From assembly GCA_027422505.1 (NCBI GenBank), contig JAPQWV010000630.1, forward strand, positions 186,001 to 250,000: a DNA stretch of 64,000 nucleotides, written 5' to 3'. Below the pieces are notes generated by a model. That model searched no databases. It was not told where the DNA came from and was given only the letters and a program-made list of their open reading frames with translations. Shown here piece after piece: positions 31,648 through 43,842 of the stretch. This DNA is from Craterostigma plantagineum (lineage: Eukaryota; Streptophyta; Magnoliopsida; Lamiales; Linderniaceae). Within the stretch, counting starts at the first letter, position 1; each line of letters begins with the position of its first letter. A program made the position numbers and the translations under genes.

Positions 31648-31865
31648 GTTATTATTATGTTTATTGTTATTTTTATTATTGTTAATATTATTATATTTAT
31701 TATATTTATTATGATGATGATTATTATTATTATGATTATATTTATTGTTGTTATTATTATATTTCTTATTATTATATCTATTATTTATTATTATTATTCT
31801 ATTTATTTATTATTACTTATTAATATATCTATTACTAGTATTACATTTATTATTACAACATCGTA
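31648..31865. repeat. AT-rich TTATTA low-complexity tract
   Basis: Short ATT/ATTTATT repeats, in composition like the array at 7383-8830. Like that array it lies between the 3' ends of a PMD gene (+ here) and a MURA gene (-). Confidence 0.85.
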
Positions 31866-31904
31866 TATTATTTTCAACGCCGCCCGCGTTGTCTAGCACG
31901 TGTT

Positions 31905-32830
31905 TCACCCCTGTCCATCACATTCCTGATGCGATTTTGACTATATCTTCCGGGACCAGTTCTCTCTCGACGAGATTCGTTATGAATAAGAGTCCAATCT
32001 TCGGGGTCCAATAACGTTCATCGTGCAATGGTTCAAATGTACCTTCATATGTCTTCAAATACTCCTCCTTACTGTAATACTGCGCCACTAGATTACCGGG
32101 ATGAATTTGCCATTGACGACAAGCTGCTTGTGCGTGAGAACATGGGATGTTATACCTGCTCCAATTTCCACATGTGCATGTTCGATCATTGATCCTTACC
32201 ACATATGCGCGCTGATGAATACCAGATGTTATGACTTCTGATGTATGTTGTCGGACATCAAAACGGTATACAACGTGATCCCAAGATTCTGCCGTCCAAC
32301 TTTGAAACATTCTCGTTGCATAACGTGACCAATCGGTTTCATTATTCGCCATTAGTGACGATGCTTCTTAAAAGCGAACACGAAAATACTGTACGCACCT
32401 GTGAATTTTAAGAAATAAAAGAACAAGTCATAACAACAAAATTAAAATAAAAAATCTAAGGTCATGATTAGAGCTTACCTATGAAAAGTAAAATCGACGA
32501 TTGCTCTTGCGGGTAGCATTCGAGCACCTTTTAATATCCCATTGAGCCCTTCTGAAATATTAGTCGTCATGACACCGCATTGATAACCGTCGTCGTGTAC
32601 GAATGTCCATTGCTTGACGTTTATTTTTTCTAACCAAGGCTTCGCAAATTCATTAATTTCCGCAATATGAGTCATAATGCGATTGAATTTATCCAATGTT
32701 GGCGTAGTACCGACTCTATGACATAGATCCTTCAATTATTGATTCTTGAATTTCTTGAAGAAGTTTGATTTTACATGACGAAGGCAGAAGCGATGCACTC
32801 CATTTGGTGGACGAAAAAATTCAGTCGCTT
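31905..32830 (-). pseudogene. MURA transposase remnant of the second MULE (C-terminal half)
   Basis: From right to left: FFRPPNGVHRFCLRHV-type sequence (about 32760-32815), MKDLCHRVGTTPTLDKF with NISEGLNGILKGAR (32735-32475), an intron-like gap starting GTAAGC, then WDHVVYRFDV..CTCGNWSRYNIPCSHA (32352-31918), a SWIM finger. The first two catalytic Asp and the DNA-binding region are missing. It converges on the PMD pseudogene. Confidence 0.85.
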
Positions 32831-32878
32831 CTACTGCTCAAATAAGACCTGCACACACCATATACGCCACTAAAAGTA

Positions 32879-33310
32879 ACTCGTGTTACGAAAATAACGA
32901 GTAAATTACATTACTAACATTAAATAGCCATGAATTATTGTAATAATTCACATAACTCGTATCACCAGATTACGAGTTAGCGGAATTATTGCCGACACGC
33001 TGCATGGCCATACAGGTTGGTCGGCCACAAAGTATCTCGTAGTCTGGAAATACGACTTAGTAACTCGTATCCTGAGGATACAAGTTATGTTGCCATGTCA
33101 GGGTCAGTGGGTCAACGGGCCAATCCTAAGTAACTCGTACTCTGGGAATACGAGTTACTATCTCGTATCCTCAGGAGACGAATACGAGTTACTATCTCGT
33201 ATCCTCAGGAGACGAGTTACTTTGCCATGTCAGGTCAGCGGGTCAGCGGGCCAACATAACTCGTATTCTGAGAATACGAGTTAGTAACTCGTAATCTTGG
33301 AGTACGACTT
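32879..33310. repeat. Palindrome array at the right end of the second MULE
   Basis: About eight or nine inverted units of AACTCGTATnnTnnnAATACGAGTT type, about 25 bp each (for example near 32880, 32957, 33061, 33132, 33163, 33202, 33256 and 33285). Spacing is less regular than in the first MULE and the sequence is unrelated to it. It sits just outside the truncated MURA 5' end. Confidence 0.8.
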
Positions 33311-33503
33311 GCGCTATTTTATTAATATTTTTGATTCCATGTTTATTTTGTTAATGATTGTTTTTTTAATTATTTAATTGAAAATGCCTTGTTTGGTTCT
33401 ATATTTTTCGATCGTCTATGGGCCTACAGTTCTAAAATATTTAATATCTTTATGTGTTATTAGAGAAGATAATTACAAATACTGAGTTTAGTTTAAGTTT
33501 AAC

Positions 33504-34032
33504 TAGAGCTGTCAAAAGGGGCCGGCGGGGCGGGCCGGCCCGTAACCGCCAAAAGCCCGCCAGTGGCGGGGCGGGGGCGGGTAAGCCCGCCATCTGGCGG
33601 GCCTAAGAAATGCATAACCGCCTCGCCGGCGGGCGCGGGCCTTGCGGGCTTAGCCCGCCAGGTTAAAATAAAAAAGAAAATATTAAAAAATTATATAAAA
33701 AAAGGAAAAAATAAGAAAAATAATAAATAATAGAAAAAAATAAATAGGAAAAAAATAAGAAAAATGAACGAAAATAAATTTAATTTAATAAACTTTTTTA
33801 ATATTAATATATTTATATTAGTAAGTACCAATTATTATTTTATATTTACAATATTATATTATAAATAATATAAAATTTTTTTTACTTAATCTGGCGGGCT
33901 ACCCGCGGGCTAGCCCGCCCCGCCCCGCCCCGCCGAAGCCCGCACCCGCCGCGGGCGGCGGGCCTAAAATTTCAGAGCAATGGCGGGGCGGGGCGGGGCG
34001 GCCCGCGGGCCAAGCCCGTTTTGACAGCTCTA
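33504..34032. mobile_element. hAT MITE with perfect 8-bp TSD
   Basis: Ends TAGAGCTGTCAAAA and TTTTGACAGCTCTA are perfect inverted repeats; AGTTTAAC flanks both sides (33496-33503, 34033-34040). GC-rich arms (GGCGGGGCGGGC words) enclose an AT-rich core. Non-coding. Confidence 0.95.
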
Positions 34033-34040
34033 AGTTTAAC

Positions 34041-34896
34041 ATGAAAATCTAGGCACTAGTAGAATAGGGCTTCATAGCTACTAATATATGGTCAAATATA
34101 ATATCTTACTTCCGTAGTTCGTTTGGGGCTTTTCTTGATTAGCACATGTTCAATCATTTGATATCATATGTGCACCACAATTATATTAAAATCATTTTGT
34201 TTACGTTACTCCATCGACCACCAAAATTGGCATCTCATAGGACGAGTCTGTGACTTTTCAACTTACGACAAGTGATCTTTATGTTGACAAAATGATAATA
34301 ATATCTAGTATTTTCACAGACTCAAATGTTAGAACATATAAAAATATTACTAAAACAGAAGGGTAAAAATTAGAATATACAATGAGGAATGGAATGGGTG
34401 GTTTCTTCTTATTCTAATATTAATTTAAAATTAATTTAATTTAACAGACTAAAATTTGACAGTTTATTTCAATTTCTCACGCTTAATAAACGGTATAATA
34501 ATAATAACAACAATAATAATACATTAACAAAGAAATGAGTTACCTAAATAAGAATATTAGAATATTTTAGTCAATTACATAGAACAGACGTTCCCATGGT
34601 TAAAACATCCGCTTCACTTGGTGAAAGAATGAAACGTGTTCCTCTATAATTCCACTATCTATCACAATGATGGAAAATATATTAGAAAAGTAGACCGCAA
34701 ATTATTGTAAGGAGAGGTCCACAAATTCAACAATATGCTTGAGCTAATTAAATATTACAGTAATACTTTCATGGCTGTTACGTGTATCACTGGAATATAA
34801 ATCAATGAGTTAATATCAACATTTATTTTGTTACGCATGAATTAGTTCTTTTATATAATTGTTAATATCAATCATTTATTTTTGGCAGCATTAAAT
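34041..34896. other. Intergenic, no gene seen
   Basis: AT-rich, with AATAATAATA runs near 34497-34522. Nothing recognisable. Confidence 0.5.
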
Positions 34897-36121
34897 ATGG
34901 GAGTAACTTCAACTAAATCCCCCTTCCTATATTTTCTATCAACTAACTCCCCATTTCATATTATTTATTAGCAAACTCCCTAAATCAAAACAATCTTACA
35001 CATAACTCTCCGTGGACGATTTTGCCCCTCTATTAATTTCGACACCACTACCCAAATTTGTAGTACCAATATACGTATATTTGTAGTACCAATGTATATA
35101 TGTTCGTGGTACCATTCCGTGAGCCCATGGACGATTTTGCCCCTCTACTAATTTCCACACCATTCTCTTTCCCTTACCCAAACTTGCAGTACCGATATAC
35201 GTATGTTTGTAGTACGAATTTATGCATATTAGTGGTACCATTCCATGAGCTAGTGTAGTACCAAACGTAGGTTACTTGCAGTATCTTTTCCGTACCATGT
35301 CCTTAACTATCGAAACTCCTACCCTAAATTGTAGTATCACTACATATATTTGTAGTACCAATATATAGATGCCCGTGGTACCTTATCATATGCTAGTGCG
35401 GTACCATGAATATGTTACTTGTAGTACCAATATCTATAGTAACAGTCATGGACCAAAATAATTCAGATGGCGACGAAAAATTCCTTACCCAAACTTGAAG
35501 TACCAATATACGTATGTTTGTAGTACCGGTGTATATTGGTACTACATCCACACAATTCAGATTGCGACGAAAAATTCCTTACCCAATTTTCGTGGTACCA
35601 CACTAGCTTACGTTGTGGTACCACGAAAATCTGTATATTGATACTACATATATATGTATATTGGTACTACAATTTAGGGTAGGAATTGCGATAGTTAAGC
35701 ACATGGTACAGAAAAGATACTACAAGAAACCTACGTGTGGTACTACACTAGCTCATGGAATGGTACCACGAACATCCATACATTCGTACTACAAATATAC
35801 GTATATTGGTATTGCAAGTTTGGGTAAGGAAAGAGAAAGGTGTGGAAATTAGTAGAGGGGCAAAATCGTCCATGGGTCACGGAATGGTACCACGAACATA
35901 TATTTGTTGGTACTACAAACATACGTATATTGGTACTACAACATCCGTGGGTGTTGACAACTTTTTTGGTAATATTGTGTCTTATAAGGATAAAATTGTC
36001 CATTATGGAGGTATTAGGGAGTTATGTGATTTAAAAGTTTGAAATGGAGAGTTTGATGATAAATGGATTGGAAGGGGGAGTTAGTTGATTAATAGTTTGA
36101 GAGTAGGGAGTTATGTGTAGA
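34897..36121. mobile_element. Foldback element with TACGTATATTGGTACTAC repeats
   Basis: The left part (CCCCCTTCC..CAACTAACTCCCC..CAAACTCCC) and right part (GGGAGTTATGTG..GGAAGGGGGAGTTAGTTG) are inverted. Between them the words GTAGTACCAATATACGTAT, TGGTACCATTCC and GATTTTGCCCCTCTA recur many times, direct on each arm and inverted across the centre (about 35510-35640). Non-coding. Ends approximate. Confidence 0.7.
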
Positions 36122-36240
36122 TCTGTCTTAAATATACCTACATATATATATATATATATATTTATATATATTTTATACATTAAATTAGATTGTTATGTGA
36201 TTAAAAATAAAGAAAGGTTATAAAAAGGAGTAGTCTTGTT

Positions 36241-36899
36241 CAGGGGCGGATACAAAAACTTTTTATTGGGGGCCATAATATGAAACTGGTGTACGTACTG
36301 AGGTATACGTAGAAAATATATCTTCATTCGACGTTTTCTCAAGTAGAAAATTTATGTTGGAAACAAATATTTTCATTGAAGAATATAAATATACGGTCGT
36401 AAAAGTATTTAATATTTCTAAGCGTGATATGATTCGTGTTGTATGATATAGAGAAAATATAGGAAGAATTCTAAGTAGATGACGAAAGATATTAGAAAAA
36501 CTCAAAATGAATTTAATTAGATATTAAATAATACTTAATAAACTATAGTTATTATTATAGTCATACTTACTTTGATTATGTATTAGTTAAAACTATTATT
36601 GTTGAATTAGACTTTAAAATGAATATAAAAGTTGAAAGAATTAAACTATTGAATATAGACTTGCATAAAAATAATTATTAAAACTAATAAACAGTTTTCT
36701 TTGATTCAATAATAAGTATTTGTTAAGAATTAAAATTGTCTGATTAGTAAAATCGTAGGATAACAGCGTAACCAACCATTGTGATACAAGCCAATATGCA
36801 TATAATGCTATCAAGATTTATATATCATCTGTAAATAATTATGCTATGTACAAAGTAATCATATAATTATGTAAAGGCCGCAATGTAGATCCGCCCCTG
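36241..36899. mobile_element. hAT MITE related to the 16411-18426 element
   Basis: Ends CAGGGGCGGAT and ATCCGCCCCTG match the ends of the 2-kb hAT at 16411. Flanks GTCTTGTT (36233-36240) and GTCTTGTC (36900-36907) agree at 7 of 8 bases. The interior is AT-rich; a minus-strand frame near the left end (36263-36505) is not recognisable. Confidence 0.9.
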
Positions 36900-36989
36900 G
36901 TCTTGTCCAAAAATTAATTAGAAAGAACACCCACTCGATTCAAAACTTAAATGCCACCTTATTTTCATAATTTAAGTGATATTTTTTCG

Positions 36990-37517
36990 TTGTGTTCATC
37001 AATCATCACCAAGATTAAATAAACACAGTAATTTCGATGTCCTCGAAACGATGGGCCACTTGTTTTTCACTTGTCCCTACTCCAGGCGATGCTTGGGTCT
37101 CATTCCACGGAAGACTCGCTTTAGTTGGCCATATTTTCAGTGGCAGCGGGGAATTGTTTGGGCTTCCGCGGCAACCACCTCATTAACTTCGCATCACGGC
37201 ACTTGCTTGCGTCACTAGTTTATCACATATGGTTGGAGCGCAACAGGCTCTGGCGTGAAGGAACCACGATGTCCGCGGATCGGCTTGCTGAGGATGTTAT
37301 TCAGCTAGTTAGTCTTCGACTCACTATCCTCCATCTTCGTTTTGTTTTTCAGATGATCACTTTATGTAGACTTTGGCGTATTGCTTGGTGACTTTTCTTG
37401 TTTTGGACTTTTCCTTGTTCGTGGCAGCATGTTGCCACTATACAGCATTAACACATCAGCTTTTGCTCTTGTACTTCTATTCGTATTAATACATGGGACC
37501 ATTCAAAAAAAAAACCA
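36990..37517 (+). pseudogene. LINE 3' fragment (zinc-finger RVT domain)
   Basis: FDVLETMGHLFFTCPYSRRCL fits the zf-RVT domain at the end of plant L1-type pol proteins (ET.DHLFF.C); LVYHIWLERNR in the next frame continues it. A frame change near 37125 and the lack of RT show a 5'-truncated copy. A ten-base A run at about 37507 marks the end. Confidence 0.75.
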
Positions 37518-37980
37518 CAGAAATTAGGTATAAAGAGAAGGACTGTTGTGATGTTTTGAATAATTAAAAAACACCCCTAGTTCGTCCACGTCCACAAGAC
37601 GTTGAAACATCACTTTCACTAAAGATTTAGTGCGATCTTCATTTATGTTTAAAAGGGACACATTATGACATCATCGTCTTCAATCATCCATTTAACTTTG
37701 CACTTTTATCGGCATTCCATTTCCTGTAATAAACTAAGCCAAAAGGTTCCAAATAATTTATAATATATATTTCTAAATATGGTCCTAAATTATCATCATG
37801 ACACGTTTAACTAACTGATTGCGATGCTCAATCAGTCGTTAAAGTAACATTATTTTTGCTGTATATATAAATGGCGAGCCCCTTTCCGCGTGGATACCAA
37901 GCAAAACGCATCTTCGATGAATCTCACCACTCTATTAACGAGAAAGATAATCTTTGTTTGGCTTTAGGTGAAGTGTTTCG

Positions 37981-38029
<49 letters not shown>

Positions 38030-38132
38030 TACTTTTAACATGCCCAACGTTTTTTCTTTTATTTCTTTTTCTTATCTAATCTTGTAAAGGAATAATAATT
38101 GTCAATCGAACAGTTGCACTGACTGATGTACA
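37518..38132. other. Intergenic with a TA microsatellite
   Basis: A run of about 18 TA dinucleotides lies at 37986-38022. No gene recognised. Confidence 0.6.
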
Positions 38133-38140
38133 GTTTAAGG

Positions 38141-39448
38141 TCGGGATGTCACGGGGTAGGGATTCCCCGTCTCCGCGGTAATCCGCCCCGAATAGGATGG
38201 GAAATCCCCGTTACTCTACCCCGGGGCGGGGTCAGGGGAATACTTTTCCCCGCGGATATCCCATCCCATTTCCCCGCCCCATCCCCGATAATGAACGTAA
38301 TATTTAGGGGAATTCCACATGGTACCCTCGTAGTTTCAACTTTTCCAGGTGGTGACCATTCTTATTTTCATTTCCACGTGGTACCCTTCGGTTATCAATA
38401 AATTCCATTCCGTGCCATTAAGTGCATAAAAAACGGATTTTACAATGAGAAACCGTTAATTTGCAGAATGAAGTTACCAAATGACCAAATTGGCCACCAA
38501 TTCATCACTAGGTGTCGAAATAATATTAATTAATTAGTCATTACTTCACGTCATCCTAATTAATCAATTTATCAACAACAAAAAGAAACAAAAATTAATT
38601 AATTGATCATCATTATCTTCCTCGACGTAGCCCTAATCGGACAATTAGAACTGACCAACCCATTTACCAAATGCAGATAAGTCTTCAATTCATGGCAGCC
38701 GACGACGTTTATCCCACTCAGCTCCGGCGACTCACGGCTGCTCAGCCTAAGCTCGCACCCAACGTCGGCGTACACCCACCACCGGCGAACCCACTCCGAC
38801 ACGGCGGCGAGAAATTCGAATATGGGTGTTGGAAATCATCCACGACAGCAGCCACCAGCAGCTGGGAGGAAGGCACGAATCAGAACCTCGAATCTCGTGA
38901 CTGCTGCCTTCGCGTTCGATGATAAAGACCATCTCATGGAGGACGAGGAAGACAATGGACACCTCAAAGTCTAGATCGACATGTACGACGATGGACGATG
39001 AGGAAGATGATGGTTTGTGTGGGAGATGACCAAATTGTCCTTCTTAATTATGAGATTCCGAGGGTATTTCTATCATTTTATAACTTCCGTCTACAAATTA
39101 ACGGTTTCTCATTGTAAAATCCGTTTTTTATGCACTTAAGGGCACGGAATGGAATTTATTGATAACCGAAGGGTACCACGTGGAAATGAAAATAAGAATG
39201 GTCACCACCTGGAAAAGTCGAAACTACGAGGGTACCATATGGAATTCCCCTAATATTTATTATGTTTAATTAATATTATTAAAAAATAAAAAATATTAAA
39301 ATATACTTTGGATAATAATAAAATAATATAAATATGATTAAAATATAGTTTAAATAATATAAATAATATTAAAATAATATAATTGATTTTTTTAAAAAAA
39401 ATAGTTACATGGCGGGGATCCACGTGGGGGACGATGGGAACAACCATA
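38141..39448. mobile_element. hAT MITE split by a MULE insertion
   Basis: GTTTAAGG flanks both ends (38133-38140 and 39449-39456), a perfect 8-bp target duplication. The ends (TCGGGATGTCACGGGG, and CAACCATA at the right) resemble those of the relative at 39511-39960, though decayed. The GGGGCGGGG-type arm lies left and an AT-rich core right of the inserted MULE (38307-39250). Confidence 0.75.
38307..39250. mobile_element. Non-autonomous MULE with long TIRs and 9-bp TSD
   Basis: The terminal inverted repeats are about 150-170 bp (left GGGGAATTCCACATGGTACC.., right ..GGTACCATATGGAATTCCCC) and nearly identical. TAATATTTA is duplicated at 38298-38306 and 39251-39259, the 9 bp typical of Mutator. 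The 600-bp centre contains a moderately GC-rich frame (38671-38922) that could be captured host DNA, but I do not recognise it. Confidence 0.93.
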
Positions 39449-39510
39449 GTTTAAGGGTTAGAGTTGTACCTTCACCACCAGCTATATTTTTTTTGGTTGC
39501 GCGACGATAG

Positions 39511-39960
39511 TAGGGTTGGCAGTGGGGAGCGATTCCCCGTCCCCACTGGGATCCGCCCCAAATGGGGCGGGAAATCCACAAGATTTTATCCCCGCCGGGC
39601 GGGGACGGGGAATGATTTTGGAGGATCCCCGCTCCGTTCCCCGCCCCGTCCCTGAACCTATATTATATATTAAAATATATATAATTTTAAATTGTAATTT
39701 AAATAATAGTAAACTAAAATCAAAATATAGATTAAGTAATATTAAAATAATACAAATAATATTTTAAAACTATAATTTATATAATATTTATAACAAAAAA
39801 TATCAAAATTTATATTATATTAAAAATATTATATTTTTTGAAAAAATCCCCTCGAGGATCCAATGGGGATGGGAACGAGGAGAATTTTGTCCCCGAATGC
39901 ATCACGGGGACGGGAACGGGGATTAGGTCCTCACCCCCGCCCCGCCCGTTGCCAACACTA
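39511..39960. mobile_element. hAT MITE
   Basis: Ends TAGGGTTGGCA and TTGCCAACACTA are inverted. Flanks GACGATAG and GACGATAA agree at 7 of 8 bases. Its GC-rich arms and AT core match the split element 60 bp to its left. Confidence 0.9.
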
Positions 39961-40600
39961 GACGATAACCTCTGAAGTCTGGCAAATATTGTATATGATA
40001 CTACTTCACAACTTTTAAAAGGAGTACTATAGTTTAAAAGGACTACTATTATTTTAATTTTATATATTTTATTTCAGACACGTCCTTTATTTTCTAATCT
40101 AGCCCAGTTATGATAGAAGGCATATCCCCTCCATTTGCATTCACAGCGAAGTGGGACAGATATTCTTACCAAATTATTTATTTAAAATGCTAAAAAGAAC
40201 TTAAAAATAATACAACAAAAAACAAAAAGAAGTGAACGAAAAAATAGGAACGACTCGAACAACTGTTTAATGAAGCAAGCTTCTAATTAAGTTTTTCTTT
40301 TTTTTTGGTCATATTCTCGCAAGCCTTATCCGAAGAATTAAAAATATACATACATAAATTAAAATAGGATAAATGTGTTTCTTAAGTTCTTTTTACTATA
40401 TTATTTTGTTATATTGTTGGGATAAATATATTTAGTATTTTTGAATAAATTTGATACATTTACTTTACTAGAATATTAGCATATTTGATATACATAATAT
40501 AATAATAAAAAACATGTGTACCGCTAATTTCCGCCTAGGCGCTAGGCACTAGGCCCCCTTTGGACGCCCGACTAGCGCATAGCGAATTTTACAACATTGG
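39961..40600. other. Intergenic, no gene seen
   Basis: AT-rich without recognisable features, apart from a GCCTAGGCGCTAGGC self-complementary word near 40534. Confidence 0.45.
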
Positions 40601-40604
40601 CCAA

Positions 40605-41025
40605 GAGACATTGCTTGCTCTAACGATTTAAGCGACGAGGTAAATCTTGAATAGGCTGCTTCTTTGTAGAAGATCTCCGTATTCGTTACTGTAAATACAC
40701 ATTTGACATTTGATACACATTAAATCAAAGGGGCTCTCACCTGACTTCAGCATCAAACTTGTCCAAAACTACTGAGAGCAATTCGGATAATTGTTAGGAA
40801 CGAGCAATCTCAGAGATCGAAGAAGTCACTGCATTGAAATAAAAGAAATATGTATGTGGGATGACAACCGTTTTAAGTAAAAGGTGAATGGGTGAAGTAA
40901 TTTTACCTGCAGTTTTGAAGAAAAATGTGATTTCATGGCTACATGTGGTGAAAGAGCACTTTACAATCGTCCCCCGCCCACCTTTAGCTGCAGCTGCGTC
41001 AACTTCGTCACATCCGATATGAACG
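40605..41025 (-). pseudogene. Unrecognised host gene fragment, two or three exons
   Basis: On the minus strand a frame reads GCDEVDAAAAKGGRG, then TIVKCSFTTCSHEITFFF, ending at a donor (GCAG|GTAAAA, 40907/40906). A second exon (40828-40741) follows an acceptor and gives VTSSISEIARS, a stop, then QLSELLSVVLDKFDAEV to a donor at 40740. A possible third piece (IFYKEAAYSRFTSSLK) lies near 40610-40682. The sequence looks like real protein with a stop codon in it, so I call it a relic. I cannot name the family. Confidence 0.4.
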
Positions 41026-42210
41026 AAATTATTTTTAATCGTCGTGAAACAAACAATGAATTAGATGCGTTTAGTATTTTTTATTATGTAAATCACATGA
41101 AATGATGATTTTATGATTAGGTGGATAATATAATTAACAACTATAAATAAGTTAAAATAATAAAAAAAGAAAATGTCACCCCTAATGGGGGCGTCTTAAA
41201 TAAAAAAAAAGAAAAGAAAAATGCCAAAGCTCCACAACGCATGCAATGCGTTTTGGCCACGATTTGCCCTATTTTATTAATAATTTTTTAAACCATCCTA
41301 CTTTATTAATTAAAATTTTAAATACGCTTTAATAATTAAAAAGGCCTTTTTAAGTAGTATTTGTCGTGTTTTCAATTTTATATTTTATTCCCAACACTTT
41401 GTGGTACAATAAGCCATTTGTGATAAAAAGTTCTATTAGTACAGAATATCTCTAGTCTAATTCGTCATCACTATACTAGTATGTTGTGCACACTCAAATG
41501 CTTGATACAATATAATTTATGTTAATTTAACGAAAAATAGAGCACTAAAATAGTATTCTGAAAATATTGGGTAAATTTTTTAATTTTTTTTAATAAACTA
41601 AACTGACAGACCAATTTAATTGCAATTTGTAGCAAGCCTTAGGGTTAATTTAATAACTAGTATATTTACCACATCCCGTGTATTTGCAAATATATCAAAC
41701 TTTTATATTTCTAATCAAGTTATTTAAAAATAAATATTAATGATGAAATTGTAATAAACTAAAATGTTAAAAGGTAAAATTGTGAACACTATCTACTTGA
41801 ACGACAAACGAGTAGTTTATACACAGCCTCACACTTAATATAGAATTGATAGTATAGATAAAATAATCATGGAGAGTTGAGGCAAAACAATACAAAATAA
41901 GAATTACTCAATCTATTTACAAATATAGTTTGAATTTACTACAAAAAGGGGATCAATCCTTCACTTCAACATCATGAGGACAAAGCTGCAATAGAACTTA
42001 CTTTCTTGGTCCATTACAACCTTAGAGACATAAACTCTTACTTTTTTACACACACCCTTTGTAATTACATAGCCTCAAAACAGATTGCCCCACAAAGGAT
42101 GATAATATATACAGAAAAACTACCACAAAAAAGAAACTTTGCTAAAAAATCTTGGAGACATGAGGATACTCATCATCAGTTGTTTATGTACCTTTCTTCC
42201 GTTTATAAAC
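41026..42210. other. Intergenic and 3' flank of the next gene
   Basis: AT-rich DNA without a supported gene. The part from about 41950 is probably the 3'UTR of the minus-strand gene that ends at 42211. Confidence 0.45.
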
Positions 42211-42910
42211 CTAAGCCAGAGCTGGGATGCTACAATTACGCTGACCCCTGCAATCGAAACCCTCGATTCTTACAGCAGGGTTATTACCAAAACTCATCGC
42301 CCTAACGCAGCCCCCGCTGCCTGCTTTGCGAGCGGATGGAGGAGATTGAACGATTGTTCGCGGGGAAACGTTTTGTGAGTTCATCTTTTCCTGATCAAGA
42401 AAATGCGAATCTTGAATTACAGGGTTAGAGGCCCTACTCGGCGGCGACCCGTTAAAAAATGGGGGAGAAGAGGAAAGTTGCACAATGGATTGTTGCTGAT
42501 CTGTACCATTAGAGCCCTGTAATAAAACCATGAATTGAAATCGTGGATCTTTATGAGATCTAGACATACTATGAAGTCAATGAATCGATAAGAAAGTTAA
42601 TACCTTTGCAAGGATGATATCCAAGAGGTCATTGCTAGCCTTTGAATCACAATCCTCTTGTTGATGGCTGTTGATAAAGATCATTGAATTCAAGAGAAGA
42701 TAAACGAGAAAAAGAAATAGCAAGTGATGATAGACTTATATACCAAACATGCCATCTAAGGGCTCTCATGTAAGAAGGTTCAACTGTGTTATGGACAAGT
42801 CCGAGCCTACGAGGCTTAGGACAAAGGACTGTGTCCTTTTTCTCAACAGATTTGTTCCATATGTCTTCGCAGGCAGCAAAATTGTTCTTCTGTACCACAC
42901 AATGATTCAT
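42211..42910 (-). CDS. Small plant-specific protein with a CPKPRRLG motif
   Basis: Three exons: 42910-42744, 42667-42604, 42516-42211, all with GT..AG borders and consistent phases, giving 178 residues. The conserved-looking parts are CPKPRRLG, then ALRWH, and DSKASNDLLDIILAKG across the second splice; the last third is Ser/Pro-rich. I recall small Arabidopsis proteins of unknown function with the same CPKPRRLG..RW..LLDIIL layout, but I am not sure of their names. No signal peptide or membrane segment. Upstream, a strong donor (CAG|GTAAGT, 43322/43321) suggests a 5'UTR intron ending shortly before the start codon. Confidence 0.65.
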
Positions 42911-43817
42911 CGCCCTCTTTTTTTTTTTTTTTTTCTAAGGTGTTAAGTTAGAATAAAATTACCTGTAAATTACAGAAGTAAGGTAAGATCTTTGTTAGGA
43001 CATGGAAAATGGGAAGCAGATCTGTGAAGAACAGATGGACTTCAAAATAGATAAAGAGATAGAAATTGGATTTTATTTCGAATCAAACGGATCGAGACAG
43101 AGCAATTGATTTGCTAACCCAGTAGCTCGAAGCTCGAAGTATATAGCGGATTTCAGTATATTGATATCGAACGAAAACGAAATTGAAGAAACAATCATTC
43201 GACGAGGAAGATAAAATTCAAACCTATGCTACGAAAATCAGGAAAAAAAATAGCACAAAACATCAAAAGATGAAACAAAACATAGACAGAATTGAACATA
43301 AGCAATTGAATCATTACTTACCTGAAGATCTGTACAAAGGTAGGAAGTAGGCTCACTCCACAGTGGAGCTTCTCTTCATATTTAACAAAATTAGAAACAA
43401 AAAAAAATGATTAATAAAAAGAGAAAAGGAAAATAACACAAAGAACACGGGCAGATCAGACGGTCAGTTTCGGGCAGGAACGAAGGAAGGGCCGAAGAGG
43501 CGATTGTTAGGGTTACTGGAAATTTATACAAGTGAATTAGGGATTAAAACGAAAATATTGAAAGGTGTAAGGACCTATGTGATATAAAGCGGCATGAGAC
43601 AAGGCAGCAAAATTCTCAATATTAAATAAAGGTATTACAAATGGGCCTGGCGAAGTGCAGATCTTCGCTCCTTTTTGTGTAATGCATGCAAGTTGGACGT
43701 TATTTCCATTAATACGTAATTTGGTATGTTTTGGGGATGACATTAATTTTGACTGATTATTATATTAATTTGGGACAATAGTAGTAAAATACCTACGGGT
43801 TCTTAAATGGAGGGTAT
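42911..43817 (-). promoter_or_regulatory. Leader and promoter region of the CPKPRRLG gene
   Basis: Holds the probable 5'UTR intron (43321 to about 42967), a run of about 17 A on the coding strand just before the start codon, and AT-rich upstream DNA. A minus-strand frame at 43537-43743 is not recognisable. Confidence 0.4.
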
Positions 43818-43842
43818 TGGTATGAACTAAAATAAATGGGCT
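43818..43842 (+). repeat. Beginning of the split LTR of the older Tat element
   Basis: TGGTATGAAC..GGGCT would continue directly at 54409 (GAAAAAGAAAGATAAG) if the younger element and one TSD copy are removed. The start at 43818 is inferred from the TG rule. Confidence 0.45.

Noticed and set aside
32879..33310. True terminal inverted repeat pairing with the left of the PMD pseudogene
   Set aside because: I found no AACTCGTAT-type sequence left of 28134, so the element's left end is unknown.
38671..38922. Captured host exon (Pack-MULE)
   Set aside because: The frame is short and I recognise no protein; kept as a question, not a call.
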